This document shows positions 36,000 to 45,700 of a DNA stretch of 64,000 nt, piece after piece. Source of the DNA: Flavobacterium chilense (lineage in GTDB: Bacteria > Bacteroidota > Bacteroidia > Flavobacteriales > Flavobacteriaceae); assembly GCF_001602525.1 (NCBI RefSeq), contig NZ_LSYT01000003.1, forward strand, positions 248,001 to 312,000, written 5' to 3'. How positions within the stretch are numbered: the first letter of the stretch is position 1; each line of letters opens with the position of its first letter. The position numbers and the translations under genes were made by a program. A model generated the notes under the pieces. It had not been told where the DNA came from. It saw only the letters and a program-made list of their open reading frames with translations, and did not search any database.

Positions 36000-36476
36000 A
36001 TGAAAATCAAGTCTTTTATCTATATTTTTCTTTTTGGATTTTTTTCAGCATCGGCTTACAGCCAGAATGTAAAACTGATTACTTTAGATCAGCTTAATGA
36101 AAGAATTAAAACAGGAAAAGACAGTACTTATGTTATCAACTTTTGGGCAACCTGGTGTGCACCTTGTATAAAAGAGCTTCCGCATTTCGAAAAACTGGCA
36201 GCAGATTATAAATCAGATAAGCTAAAAGTTTTGTTAGTAAGCGTTGATTTTAAATCGAAATTAAACTCAAACGTAATTCCCTTTGTAAAAAGAAAAAATC
36301 TAAAAAATGAAGTCTTTCTTCTAAACGAAAGCAGCCCGCAGGAATATATCGACAGAATTGATCCTTCATGGTCAGGCAGTATTCCCGCAACGCTTTTTAT
36401 TAAAGGCGACACACGAAAATTTGTTGAAAGCGAATTTACCTACGAACAATTATTGAGCGAATATAAAAAGTTGTAG
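36000..36476 (+). CDS. TlpA-like secreted thiol-disulfide oxidoreductase
   Basis: A signal peptide ends at SASAYSQ. The active site CAPC (Cys53, Cys56) lies in NFWATWCAPCIKELPHFEK. The cis-Pro loop SGSIPATLFI is near the C-terminus. At 158 residues it is a single thioredoxin domain, acting in the periplasm in reduction or cytochrome/lipoprotein maturation. A second thioredoxin-fold gene follows 50 bases downstream and is likely cotranscribed, with a terminator after it. Confidence 0.85.
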   Translation: MKIKSFIYIFLFGFFSASAYSQNVKLITLDQLNERIKTGKDSTYVINFWATWCAPCIKELPHFEKLAADYKSDKLKVLLVSVDFKSKLNSNVIPFVKRKNLKNEVFLLNESSPQEYIDRIDPSWSGSIPATLFIKGDTRKFVESEFTYEQLLSEYKKL

Positions 36477-36526
36477 AACATTTATTAAAAATACAGAACC
36501 TTTAACTAATTAAAACTTTACCCAAA

Positions 36527-37138
36527 ATGAAAAAAATAATCCTTTTATTAGTCTTGGCATTTTCTGCCTTTCTTTCTCAGGCACAAACGGCAACGCTTAA
36601 AGCCGGAGACACCGCACCGGAATTTAAATTGAAAAATGTAGACAACAAAGAAGTTTCTTTTGCAAGCTATCCAAAAGCCAAAGGTTTTATTGTAGTGTTT
36701 ACCTGCAACACTTGTCCTTATGCTGTCGCTTATGAGCAAAGAATCATTGACTTAGACAAAAAGTTCAGATCACAAGGATATCCGGTAATTGCGATTAATC
36801 CAAACGATCCTGAAGCTTCAAAAGCAGATGCGTTTGATAAAATGCAGGATTTGGCAAAAGAAAAAAAATATCCTTTTCCGTATTTATTTGATGCCGGACA
36901 AAAAGTTACTGATCAGTACGGTGCAAAACATACACCACATCTTTTTATCGTATCTAAAACCGCCAAAGGAAATATCGTAGAATATGTTGGAGCAATAGAT
37001 AATGATCCTGAAGGAACTAAAACTGAAAAAATAAAATATGCCGAAGATGCAATTGCAGCCTTAAAAAGCAATCAAAAACCGGCAGTTACGCAAACTAAAG
37101 AAATTGGTTGTACCGTAAAAAGAAAAGCAAAAGCTTAA
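36527..37138 (+). CDS. Secreted thioredoxin/peroxiredoxin-like (AhpC/TSA) protein
   Basis: A signal peptide ends at FLSQAQ. The redox pair is CNTC (Cys60, Cys63) in FTCNTCPYAVAYEQR. The AGDTAPEFKLKNVDN opening and TPHLFIV cis-Pro loop belong to the AhpC/TSA-thioredoxin class (DUF953-like redoxins with CxTCP). A late single Cys (GCTVKRK) sits in the tail. It probably acts in envelope thiol chemistry with the upstream TlpA-like protein. Confidence 0.8.
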   Translation: MKKIILLLVLAFSAFLSQAQTATLKAGDTAPEFKLKNVDNKEVSFASYPKAKGFIVVFTCNTCPYAVAYEQRIIDLDKKFRSQGYPVIAINPNDPEASKADAFDKMQDLAKEKKYPFPYLFDAGQKVTDQYGAKHTPHLFIVSKTAKGNIVEYVGAIDNDPEGTKTEKIKYAEDAIAALKSNQKPAVTQTKEIGCTVKRKAKA

Positions 37139-37160
37139 TAGCAATAAACCCTTTTAATTA

Positions 37161-37192
37161 AAAAAATGCCTCAATATATGAGGCATTTTTTT
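37161..37192. terminator. Bidirectional terminator at a convergent junction
   Basis: ATGCCTCA pairs with TGAGGCAT, with an A run before and a T run after it. Confidence 0.8.
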
Positions 37193-37925
37193 ATAACATT
37201 GTTTCACTTAGTTTTTGCTGTTCCAAAAGTTCTAATTCAGCAATAATTTGCCTTTTCATTGTAGTATGAATGTAGTCTTTGACTTCGGCGTATGAGATAT
37301 TGTATTTTCGTGGAATATCCTGCAAATGCAACGGAAAATCAGTTAATAGTTTATCGTAATAGTGATCAAGTTCTTTTTCAGTTGGCATTTCAAACTTTAG
37401 TTTAATCTGAAATCTCCTTAGCAAGGCTGTATCAATACTATTATAATAATTGGTTGCACAAATAAGCAAACTTTCTACAGGCAAATAATCTATCAACTGA
37501 ATGATGGTGTTGACCAGACGTTTCATCTCGGCAACATCCTTGTCATCATTATCCCGGCTTTTGCCAATCTGATCAAATTCATCCAGAAACAGCACTGCTT
37601 TTTCACGAATCGCTTTATCAAAAATTGCCTTTACATTTTTTGAAGTTTCACCTATTTTAGCATTGATTAGCGTACTCAGATTAATTATAACAATACTTTT
37701 ATTTAAAGCAGTAGCAATAGCCTTAGCTGTTGTCGTTTTACCACATCCGGAATGACCGTGAAGGAGTATTTTGTTATCAACCTTAAGATTGTATTTTTTT
37801 AACTCTTCAATGTATTGATGTTCTTTTATAGTTTGAAAAAGAGCAGATTTATTCTCTTCGCTAAAAAGTAAATCGTTCAGTGCTATTTTTTCAGTATCGT
37901 TTACAACAAGTTCGTACAGATTCAT
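37191..37925 (-). CDS. AAA-family ATPase
   Basis: The start is placed at ATG 37925 (MNLYELVVND); a longer reading would need TTG. The 244 residues carry Walker A GHSGCGKTT (Lys63), Walker B AVLFLDEFDQ, a sensor-1-like LLICATNYY and an arginine finger region LLRRFQIKLKF. It resembles the ATPase half of FtsH/spastin-type AAA proteins without a protease domain. It lies 30 bases downstream of the YggS-type gene, so the two are probably cotranscribed. Substrate unknown. Confidence 0.75.
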   Translation of the reverse strand: MNLYELVVNDTEKIALNDLLFSEENKSALFQTIKEHQYIEELKKYNLKVDNKILLHGHSGCGKTTTAKAIATALNKSIVIINLSTLINAKIGETSKNVKAIFDKAIREKAVLFLDEFDQIGKSRDNDDKDVAEMKRLVNTIIQLIDYLPVESLLICATNYYNSIDTALLRRFQIKLKFEMPTEKELDHYYDKLLTDFPLHLQDIPRKYNISYAEVKDYIHTTMKRQIIAELELLEQQKLSETML

Positions 37926-37955
37926 TTGAGCTTTTATTTGGTGCAAAATTAAGCT

Positions 37956-38687
37956 TTATTCTATAATATTTTCATTCCAGATTTCTTTTCCCAAAAAGCG
38001 GTTTCCAAAAACAGAAGTTCCAATTCTTACCAGATTTGAACCTTCGGCTATAGCCAGTTCCAAATCCTGTGACATTCCCATTGAAAGCTTTAAATCGTGA
38101 ATACCATCAATATCAGCCTGATATATTTTATCCCTGATTTTTCGCAGCCAATATAAAGAAGGACGCATTTTCTCTTTCTCCACATCCAGTAATCCTATGG
38201 TCATTAAGCCTTTTATATTCAGTGTTTGGTAATTTTTTATTTCTTTAAGAAAAGAGATTACCTCATTAGGAGCTAAACCAAACTTGCTATCTTCAAACGA
38301 AGTATTAACCTGAACAAAAACATCAATAGAATGTCCTTCTTTTTGTAATTGTCTGTCTAGTTCCTGCGCCAGACTTAACCGGTCGAGAGACTGAATACAA
38401 CTGGCATATTTCAGGACATCTTTTACTTTATTTGTTTGCAGATGACCAATAAAATGACGTTCGATATTTAAATCTTTCAAAGCCGAATCTTTATCACGTA
38501 ACTCCTGCATTTTATTTTCACCAATCAGTGTTTCTCCCGTATCAATAGCAATTCGGATTTTTTCAGGGGAAACTGTTTTAGTAGCCAGTAATAATTGAAC
38601 ATCTGAAACCTCTCTGTCGGAAAATTGACAGGCATTTTCAATACGCTGATGAACCTGTTTCAGATTAAAAATAATGTCTTCTTTCAT
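37956..38687 (-). CDS. YggS-type PLP homeostasis protein (PLPBP)
   Basis: Binds pyridoxal phosphate and balances B6 and amino-acid pools. The PLP lysine is Lys37 in LLLATKTVSPEKI. Other family words are ETLIGENKMQELRDK, RHFIGHLQTNK, KFGLAPNEV, GLMTIG, LSMGMSQDLELAI and VRIGTSVFG. The length of 243 residues is normal. It is first gene of a two-gene unit with the AAA ATPase, and divergent from a small glutaredoxin-like gene. Confidence 0.9.
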   Translation of the reverse strand: MKEDIIFNLKQVHQRIENACQFSDREVSDVQLLLATKTVSPEKIRIAIDTGETLIGENKMQELRDKDSALKDLNIERHFIGHLQTNKVKDVLKYASCIQSLDRLSLAQELDRQLQKEGHSIDVFVQVNTSFEDSKFGLAPNEVISFLKEIKNYQTLNIKGLMTIGLLDVEKEKMRPSLYWLRKIRDKIYQADIDGIHDLKLSMGMSQDLELAIAEGSNLVRIGTSVFGNRFLGKEIWNENIIE

Positions 38688-38870
38688 AAAGTCAAAAATA
38701 GGGAGTAAGGAGCATATCGAAAAGATCCAGTTTTAAGGATTACCAATAGTCCAGTCTTAATCTCAAAGTAGACCAGAATAGGATTATAAATGAAAAAACT
38801 GGATTATCAGGACGATTTTAAACCTGATTAATTTTGTAATGACAATAAAGTCAAAGTAAAACAAATTACA

Positions 38871-39104
38871 ATGAGTAAATCAATTTTTTATCATGCCGGT
38901 TGTCCGGTTTGTGTAAGTGCAGAACACGATATTTTAAGTTTAATTAATCCGTCTGATGTTGAGGTAGTACATTTGGGCGAAGACAGATCTAAGATTTCTG
39001 AAGCTCAAAAAGCAGGAGTACAATCTGTTCCGGCTTTGGTAACACCAACCGGAAATGTACTTCATATTAATTTTGGTGCTTCAATTGCAGATGTTATTGG
39101 ATAG
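38871..39104 (+). CDS. Small glutaredoxin/thioredoxin-like protein
   Basis: A 77-residue single-domain redox protein with CPVC (Cys11, Cys14) in YHAGCPVCVSAEH, a cis-Pro loop at QSVPALVTP and no signal peptide, so it is cytosolic. The size suggests a glutaredoxin-type carrier. It stands alone with a terminator behind it. Confidence 0.75.
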   Translation: MSKSIFYHAGCPVCVSAEHDILSLINPSDVEVVHLGEDRSKISEAQKAGVQSVPALVTPTGNVLHINFGASIADVIG

Positions 39105-39162
39105 ATAACGAAATTTTTAATCTCAAACAAAGAAGTTTTCTTCGTTTTGATTCCAACCAAAA

Positions 39163-39198
39163 AAAGACTGATAACAAATAAGTTATCAGTCTTTTTTT
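39163..39198. terminator. Strong terminator hairpin
   Basis: AAAGACTGATAAC pairs perfectly with GTTATCAGTCTTT around a 6-base loop and is followed by a T run. Confidence 0.85.
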
Positions 39199-39251
39199 GA
39201 TGTATAAGAATTCTCGAAATGCAATACTTTTTGAGATAAATCAGGAAGAAA

Positions 39252-39545
39252 TTACAAACTTTTTAATTTCTTCATAAAGGTAGGGAACACCTCGTTGAGT
39301 TCTTCAAACAATGGATTGTTACGATGTTTGATTTTTATTTCGCTAAACAATTTCAGTCCAAGTGCAAATTGTGTAGCTTCAGATTCGTTTTCAAATATAT
39401 TTTTAGCTTTAATTCTTTCAATTATGCCAAAGATTTCATCGTGATTACTAAATTCAATACCAAGTTCTTTTGCCGGTTCGGTTTCACCATTTGCATATTG
39501 TTTCAGGCTTAATGTCAGATAATATTTGTTTGATCTTTTTTCCAT
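39252..39545 (-). CDS. DUF3861-family small protein
   Basis: The 97-residue sequence fits DUF3861 well: YYLTLSLKQYANGETE, FSNHDEIFGIIERIKAK, ATQFALGLKLFSEI and NPLFEELNEVFPTFMKKLK. No function is established for the family. It lies 18 bases after the stop of the response regulator gene on the same strand and may be part of that transcript. Confidence 0.8.
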   Translation of the reverse strand: MEKRSNKYYLTLSLKQYANGETEPAKELGIEFSNHDEIFGIIERIKAKNIFENESEATQFALGLKLFSEIKIKHRNNPLFEELNEVFPTFMKKLKSL

Positions 39546-39563
39546 GATAATACTATTTCAATT

Positions 39564-40295
39564 TTATTTTAACCATTTATCAACTATGGTTTTAAACGTT
39601 TCTTTGTATTGTTCACCAACCGTAATTTCTGTTTTTCCAATGAATATAGAATTCTTGCTTATTGCATTTATTTTATCCAGGGCAACAATAAAAGAACGGT
39701 TGATTCGCATAAATTTTGAGGTTGGTAATTTTTCTTCGAGAGCTTTTAAAGAAATAAGCGACATGAGTCCCTTTTGTGAATCTTCCAGATGTACTTTTAC
39801 ATAATCTTTTAAACTTTCGATATATAAAATATCTTTCAGTGAAATTCGAACCCATTGGTATTCTACTTTCAGAAATATAAATTCGTCATCGGCAGTAACA
39901 GAATGAAAGTGATTAGAAGCTTCTTCAGATAATTGAAGCACTTTGTTAGAGGCTCTTAAAAACTCTTCATAGCTAAAAGGCTTTAGTAAATAATCAACAG
40001 CATTTACCCTGTAACCTTCTATGGCATAATGGTTATAAGCAGTTGTGAAAATAATTTTAGGCAATGGGCCAGGTTGTTCCTGAAGCAATCTTGCCAGTTC
40101 CATTCCCGTTAAATTAGGCATGTTTATATCTAAAAAAACAACATCAGGCTGTTGTTCCCGTATCAGGCTCATGGCTTCTACCGCATTATCGCAGCTGTAC
40201 AATAATTGCAAAAAAGGAGTTTGTCCTATAAAAGTTTCCACCAGTTTCAAAGCAAGTGGTTCGTCATCGACGGCTATACATTTTAATACAATCAT
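39564..40295 (-). CDS. LytTR-family response regulator
   Basis: A receiver domain (about residues 1-120) has acidic pocket residues in AVDDEPLAL, phospho-acceptor Asp in VVFLDINMPNLTG and Lys in VDYLLKPFSYEEF. A LytTR DNA-binding domain (about 145-243) has YIESLKDYVKVHLED, LEEKLPTSKFMRINRSFIV and ISKNSIFIGKTEITVGEQY. It overlaps the sensor kinase gene by 4 bases. Candidate direct repeats upstream of the divergent RND operon could be its sites. Confidence 0.92.
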   Translation of the reverse strand: MIVLKCIAVDDEPLALKLVETFIGQTPFLQLLYSCDNAVEAMSLIREQQPDVVFLDINMPNLTGMELARLLQEQPGPLPKIIFTTAYNHYAIEGYRVNAVDYLLKPFSYEEFLRASNKVLQLSEEASNHFHSVTADDEFIFLKVEYQWVRISLKDILYIESLKDYVKVHLEDSQKGLMSLISLKALEEKLPTSKFMRINRSFIVALDKINAISKNSIFIGKTEITVGEQYKETFKTIVDKWLK

Positions 40296-41341
40296 TCTTC
40301 TAAAGTTATTTGCAGGTTTACTTTATAATTTCCGTTTTGATCAATTCCGGCAACCATAATATGCTTGTTCGGATAAATTAAATGCAACCTGCGTTTGGTA
40401 TTTGTTAATCCAATTCCGCCCTGATCAGTGACCGAAGTTTTCTCAAAAAAAGTATTGATTACTTCAAATTCAAGATTAGTTCCTTCCTGTTTAAGTTTAA
40501 TATGTATTTCGCTTTTATCTGTGGCATGAATGCCATGTTTAAAAGCATTTTCTACTAAAGGTAATAACAACATCGGAACAATTGGATAATCGTGTAATTT
40601 TTCCGGAATATCTGTTGTAATCGTTAGTTTACTATTGGCTCGAAGTTTCATCAAAGCAATAAAGTCTTTCATGAATTCTACTTCTTTCAGCACAGTAGTT
40701 CTTTCACCTTCAGTACTGTAAAGCAAATACCGCATCATACGGCTTAAAGTATGAAGTGCACCACGGGAATCTTCAATATTGGTATACGTAAGAGAATAAA
40801 TACTGTTAAGTGAATTAAAGAAAAAATGCGGATTAATCTGCGCTTTCAGCATCGCAAGTTCTGCCATAGTTTTATCCTGTTCCAGTTTTTGTTTATGCTG
40901 TGCCGCTTTTTGCCAGTGATGTAGCATGGCCCAGCTTGTGCTGATACCTAAAACCAATAAAGTGATCGTAAAAACATAGTTGTCAAAATAATTGCTTCGG
41001 TATTTTTTAAAACCAAGTATAGCAGCAATTTTGTTATGTAAATCGGTATTCAGATTGTATAAATAAGCAATAAACTGCATCGCAAAAATGATAAAAAGTG
41101 CCCACAATAGAAATGGTGTGACCCTGTCTTTAATAATTGTTTTCGGAACTATTATTTTAGCATTCGAATAAAAGATAACAATCATAAAAAACAAGACGAT
41201 CGATTGCCACAACCAAAAGATACTCGGAAGCACAATATTCCAGGTCAGAGGGATATAAAATAATAAGGTAAATCCCAATAATAACCAGGCAAGAATGTGT
41301 AATCCGGTGAATATGTATGGTTTAAAAAAGTTTGATGACAT
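40292..41341 (-). CDS. LytS-type sensor histidine kinase
   Basis: Four membrane helices occupy about residues 10-145 (for example FTGLHILAWLLLGFTLLFY and TLLVLGISTSWAMLHHW). A His_kinase domain follows with the phospho-accepting His in KAQINPHFFFNSLNSIYSL, then an ATPase domain with PMLLLPLVENAFKHG (N box) and GGIGLTNTKRRL (G box). It passes phosphate to the overlapping LytTR regulator. The pair is divergent from the RND efflux operon, a common arrangement for a regulator and its target. Confidence 0.92.
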   Translation of the reverse strand: MSSNFFKPYIFTGLHILAWLLLGFTLLFYIPLTWNIVLPSIFWLWQSIVLFFMIVIFYSNAKIIVPKTIIKDRVTPFLLWALFIIFAMQFIAYLYNLNTDLHNKIAAILGFKKYRSNYFDNYVFTITLLVLGISTSWAMLHHWQKAAQHKQKLEQDKTMAELAMLKAQINPHFFFNSLNSIYSLTYTNIEDSRGALHTLSRMMRYLLYSTEGERTTVLKEVEFMKDFIALMKLRANSKLTITTDIPEKLHDYPIVPMLLLPLVENAFKHGIHATDKSEIHIKLKQEGTNLEFEVINTFFEKTSVTDQGGIGLTNTKRRLHLIYPNKHIMVAGIDQNGNYKVNLQITLEE

Positions 41342-41484
41342 TATAATTTTTGATTTTGTGACAATATTACACTATATTTATAAAAGAAATAAAACCAATC
41401 GTCCAAAATAGAATCAGAATCCTTAAAAACCATTTTAGAGCCGACGAGCTTGTTTTAAAATAGAGAAATTTAACTAAATAAATT

Positions 41485-41540
41485 TCTATCGGTTCTTAAG
41501 TAATCTCCATCGATTGTTTTTTGCTTTACGTCTATTGAAA
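41485..41540 (+). promoter_or_regulatory. Candidate LytTR direct repeats upstream of the RND operon
   Basis: TCTATCGGTT (41485) and TCCATCGATT (41506) are direct repeats spaced 21 bp start to start, and a weaker TCTATTGAAA follows at 41531. LytTR regulators such as AgrA bind short direct repeats with about two-turn spacing. The assignment is inference. Confidence 0.35.
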
Positions 41541-41605
41541 ATTTTTTGCCTGTAATATTTTAGTTCTTTTGTTTCGATATAAATTGATAATTACACATTT
41601 TCACA

Positions 41606-42769
41606 ATGAATAAGCAATCCTTTTTAAGCATTCTCGCAGCAGCTATTATCATCACATCGTGTGGTAATAAAAATGACAAATCGGCTCAGGCCGGAGGTGC
41701 ACCACAAGTCAAAGAGTATAAAACGCTGACATTGCAGCCGAAATCCACAACCTTAAATACAGACTTTCCCGCAAGTATCCAGGGACAGCAAAACATAGAA
41801 ATCCGACCGAGAGTTGAAGGCTACATCGAAAAGATTTTTGTTGATGAAGGTGCTGTTGTAAAAGCAGGTCAGCCTTTGTTTAAAATCAATGCGCCGGAAT
41901 ACGAACAACAGGTTCGTACTGCAACAGCAAGTATAAAAAGTGCTCAGGCAGATTTAAGTTCGGCAAAACTGGCTGTAAATAAAGTAAGACCACTGGTAGA
42001 AAAAGGAATCATTAGTAAATACGATTTAGAATCGGCACAATATACTTATGAATCTGCTGTAGCATCATTAGCACAGGCAAATGCCGCTTTAGTAAATGCT
42101 AAAACCAATTTAGGATATACTACCGTAACAAGTCCGGTTAACGGAGTTGTAGGTTCTATTCCGTTTCGTTTAGGAAGCTTAGTAAGTTCTAATACCACAG
42201 AACCTTTAACAACTGTTTCTAGTATTGGAAATGTGTATGCCTATTTTGCATTAAACGAAAAAATGCTTTTAAACTTTACTGAAAATGCCGGTGCAGGATC
42301 TTCGTTAACGCAAACAATTAAAAAAATACCGCCCGTTTCATTAATTCTGGCAGATGGTTCTGTTTATCCTGAAAAAGGATATGTAGAAACGGTAAACGGA
42401 CTTATTAATACAGAAACGGGTTCCGTAAACATCAGAGCACGTTTTCCTAACCCAAAAGGAATCATCAGAAGCGGAAGCAGTACAATAGTAAGAATTCCAA
42501 AAGATGTAAAAGATGTTATTCTAATTCCTCAAAGTGCCACATTTGAACTTCAGGACAAAATTTTTGCAGTAACAGTGGGCAAAGACGGAAAAACGAAAAA
42601 CACCAACATTACCATCCTTGAAAATACAGCAGGCAATTATTATGTTGTAACAAGCGGCTTAAAAGCAGGAGATGAAATTGTATTAGAAGGAGTAGCTTCC
42701 CTAAAAGACGGAAGTGAAATTAAACCTCAAAATCAGAAACCAGAAACGGTTTATGCTGACTTAAAATAA
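41606..42769 (+). CDS. RND efflux periplasmic adaptor (membrane fusion protein)
   Basis: A lipoprotein signal with TSC (Cys19). Lipoyl/barrel-sandwich halves are RPRVEGYIEKIFVDEGAVVKAG and GYTTVTSPVNGVVGSI, around a helical hairpin (about residues 95-165, ATASIKSAQADLSSAKLAV). Beta-barrel and membrane-proximal domains follow. The length of 387 residues is typical of AcrA-type adaptors. It is first gene of a three-gene efflux operon; the pump gene starts 6 bases on. Confidence 0.92.
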   Translation: MNKQSFLSILAAAIIITSCGNKNDKSAQAGGAPQVKEYKTLTLQPKSTTLNTDFPASIQGQQNIEIRPRVEGYIEKIFVDEGAVVKAGQPLFKINAPEYEQQVRTATASIKSAQADLSSAKLAVNKVRPLVEKGIISKYDLESAQYTYESAVASLAQANAALVNAKTNLGYTTVTSPVNGVVGSIPFRLGSLVSSNTTEPLTTVSSIGNVYAYFALNEKMLLNFTENAGAGSSLTQTIKKIPPVSLILADGSVYPEKGYVETVNGLINTETGSVNIRARFPNPKGIIRSGSSTIVRIPKDVKDVILIPQSATFELQDKIFAVTVGKDGKTKNTNITILENTAGNYYVVTSGLKAGDEIVLEGVASLKDGSEIKPQNQKPETVYADLK

Positions 42770-42775
42770 GAAAAA

Positions 42776-45700
42776 ATGTTTAAAAAATTCATACAACGAC
42801 CTGTCCTTTCGACAGTAATATCTGTTATTATTGTCATTTTAGGTATTCTGGGGCTTATTGAGTTGCCTATTTCTCAATACCCTGATATTGCTCCTCCAAC
42901 AGTAAACGTTTCGGCAAGTTATACTGGTGCCAATGCAGATGTGGTACTTAAAAGTATTGTGATTCCGCTTGAAGAGCAGATTAATGGTGTAGAAAACATG
43001 ACTTACATGACTTCTACAGCAACTAATGACGGAAATGCTTCGATCAAAATTTTCTTTAAAGTAGGAACCAATCCAGACTTAGCAGCGGTAAACGTTCAGA
43101 ACAGGGTTTCCAGAGCTACAAGTTTATTACCGGTAGAGGTAACTCAGGCAGGTGTAACGGTAACAAAGAGCCAGAGTAGTAACTTATTGATTTTCTCTCT
43201 TTACAGTGATGATAAAGCTTACGATCAGACTTTCCTTCAAAACTATGCTAAAATCAACCTTGTACCACAAATTCAGCGTGTAGTTGGAGTAGGAGATGTA
43301 ACCGTTTTTGGAGCAAAAGATTACTCTATGAGAATCTGGCTAAAACCGGATGTCATGCAACAATACAAACTGATTCCGAGCGATATTTCGGCTGTTTTGG
43401 CTGAACAAAACATTGAAGCGGCACCAGGTAAATTTGGTGAAAACGGAAATCAGGCATTTCAATATGTAATTAAATATAAAGGACGTTTAACAAGTGCCCA
43501 GGAATTTGAAGACATTGTCATAAAATCTGTAGGTAACGGACAAATGTTGCGATTAAAAGATGTGGCTAAAGTAGAGCTGGGATCTCTAAGTTATGCCTCA
43601 ACCATTAAAACAAACGGTGTAGAATCGGCAGCGATGGCAATTAGCCAGACTCCGGGATCTAATGCCCGTGATGTAATCAACAACTCTAAAAAGCTGATTG
43701 AAGAAGCAGCGAAAAACTTTCCAAAAGGAGTAAAATATACGATTCTGGTAGACGTTAACGAAAACCTGGATGCTTCTATTGAAAAAGTAATTCATACCTT
43801 AATTGAAGCTTTTATATTGGTTTTCATAGTAGTATTTATATTCCTTCAGGATTTCAGGTCTACATTAATTCCCGCAATTGCAGTTCCGGTAGCGATTGTA
43901 GGTACGTTTTTCTTCCTGAATTTATTTGGATTTACGATCAACCTGTTAACGCTTTTTGCAATGGTACTTGCCATTGGTATTGTGGTCGATGATGCCATTG
44001 TCGTCGTCGAGGCAGTGCACGCCAAACTCGATCATGGTTATAAATCGTCTAAAAAAGCAACCATTGATGCAATGGATGAAATCTCAGGCGCGATTATTTC
44101 GATCACACTTGTTATGGCAGCCGTATTTATTCCGGTTACCTTTATTAATGGATCTACAGGGGTTTTCTACAAACAGTTTGGTATCACGCTGGCTGTTGCG
44201 ATTATTCTTTCGGCAATCAACGCTTTAACTTTAAGTCCGGCATTATGTGCTTTACTTTTAAAACCGCATGCCGACGATCATCAGCATAAAAGTTTTATTC
44301 AAAGATTTTACACCTCATTCAACGTTGCATTTGATAATGTAACCCAAAAATACAAACGTTCCGTTACATTCCTTTCTGTCAAAAAATGGATTGCACTTCT
44401 GGCTATCGTTATTGCAGGTTCGGCATTATTTTATATGATGAAAACGACTCCGTCAGCCTTCGTTCCTGCGGAAGATCAGGGAACTGTTTTTGCCAACATT
44501 AGTCTGCCGCCATCAGCTTCAATGGAACGTTCTGAAGTAATTGCCAAAAAAGTAGACAGTATTGCCAATACGATTCCGGGAGTTAAAAATACCCTTCGTA
44601 TCGTAGGACAAAACTTTACAGCAGGAGCAGGTAGTGCCTACAGTATGGTTATCGTAAAACTGGAAACCTGGGATAAACGTGAATTAAGTGTTAATGATGT
44701 AATTGGACAGCTTTTTGCCAAAACAAGCGGTATTCGCGAAGCTAATATTTTCTTTATTTCTCCGCCAACCATTCAGGGATTTGGACAAAGTGGTGGATTC
44801 GAATTCCAATTGCAGGACAAAGGAGGACATACTACCGCTGAATTCTTTAAAGTGAATACAGAATTCTTAGAAAAATTATCAAAACGTCCAGAAATACAAT
44901 ATGCAACAACGCCTTTTAATCCAGGGTTCCCTCAATATATGATGGATATTAACCTGGCAAAAGCGAAAGATGCAGGCGTATCAATCAATACGATTTTGTC
45001 TACGATGCAAGGGTATTATGGTGGATTGTATGCTTCGAATTTCAATAAATTCGGGAAACAATACCGTGTTATGATACAGGCTTCACCGGAGTTCAGAACC
45101 AATACAGAAGGATTAAACAAAATCTTTGTGAGAAACAGCTCGGGAACAATGGCTCCAATTACAGAGTTTGTAAAAATGACCAGAGTTTTTGGACCGGAAT
45201 CTATTTCAAGATTTAACCTTTTCTCTTCTATTGCCATCACAGGAGCGCCAAATCCCGGATTTAGTTCAGGAGATGCAATCAAGGCAATTCAGGAAGTTGC
45301 TGCCGAAGAATTACCGGCAGGTTACGGATATGAATTCTCCGGATTAACACGTGAGGAATTAGCTTCAGGAAGTGAGACTATTTTCATCTTTATTCTGTGT
45401 CTGGTGTTTGTTTACTTCTTATTAAGTGCACAATACGAGAGTTATATTTTACCATTTGCGGTATTGTTATCCATTCCGTTTGGATTGGCGGGAGCTTATT
45501 TATTCTCGATCATTTTCAAATTAAACAGTAACATTTACTTGCAGATTTCCTTAATCATGTTGATTGGATTACTGGCGAAGAACGGTATTTTGATCGTCGA
45601 ATTTGCCCTCGAAAGAAGGCGTAAAGGAATGCCAATTGTACAAGCCGCAGTCGAAGGAGCCGTAGCACGTTTACGACCAATTTTAATGACCTCTTTCGCC

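Noticed and set aside
37191..37925. AAA ATPase as part of a defence system
   Set aside because: It is paired with a housekeeping YggS-type gene and has no nuclease or protease partner.
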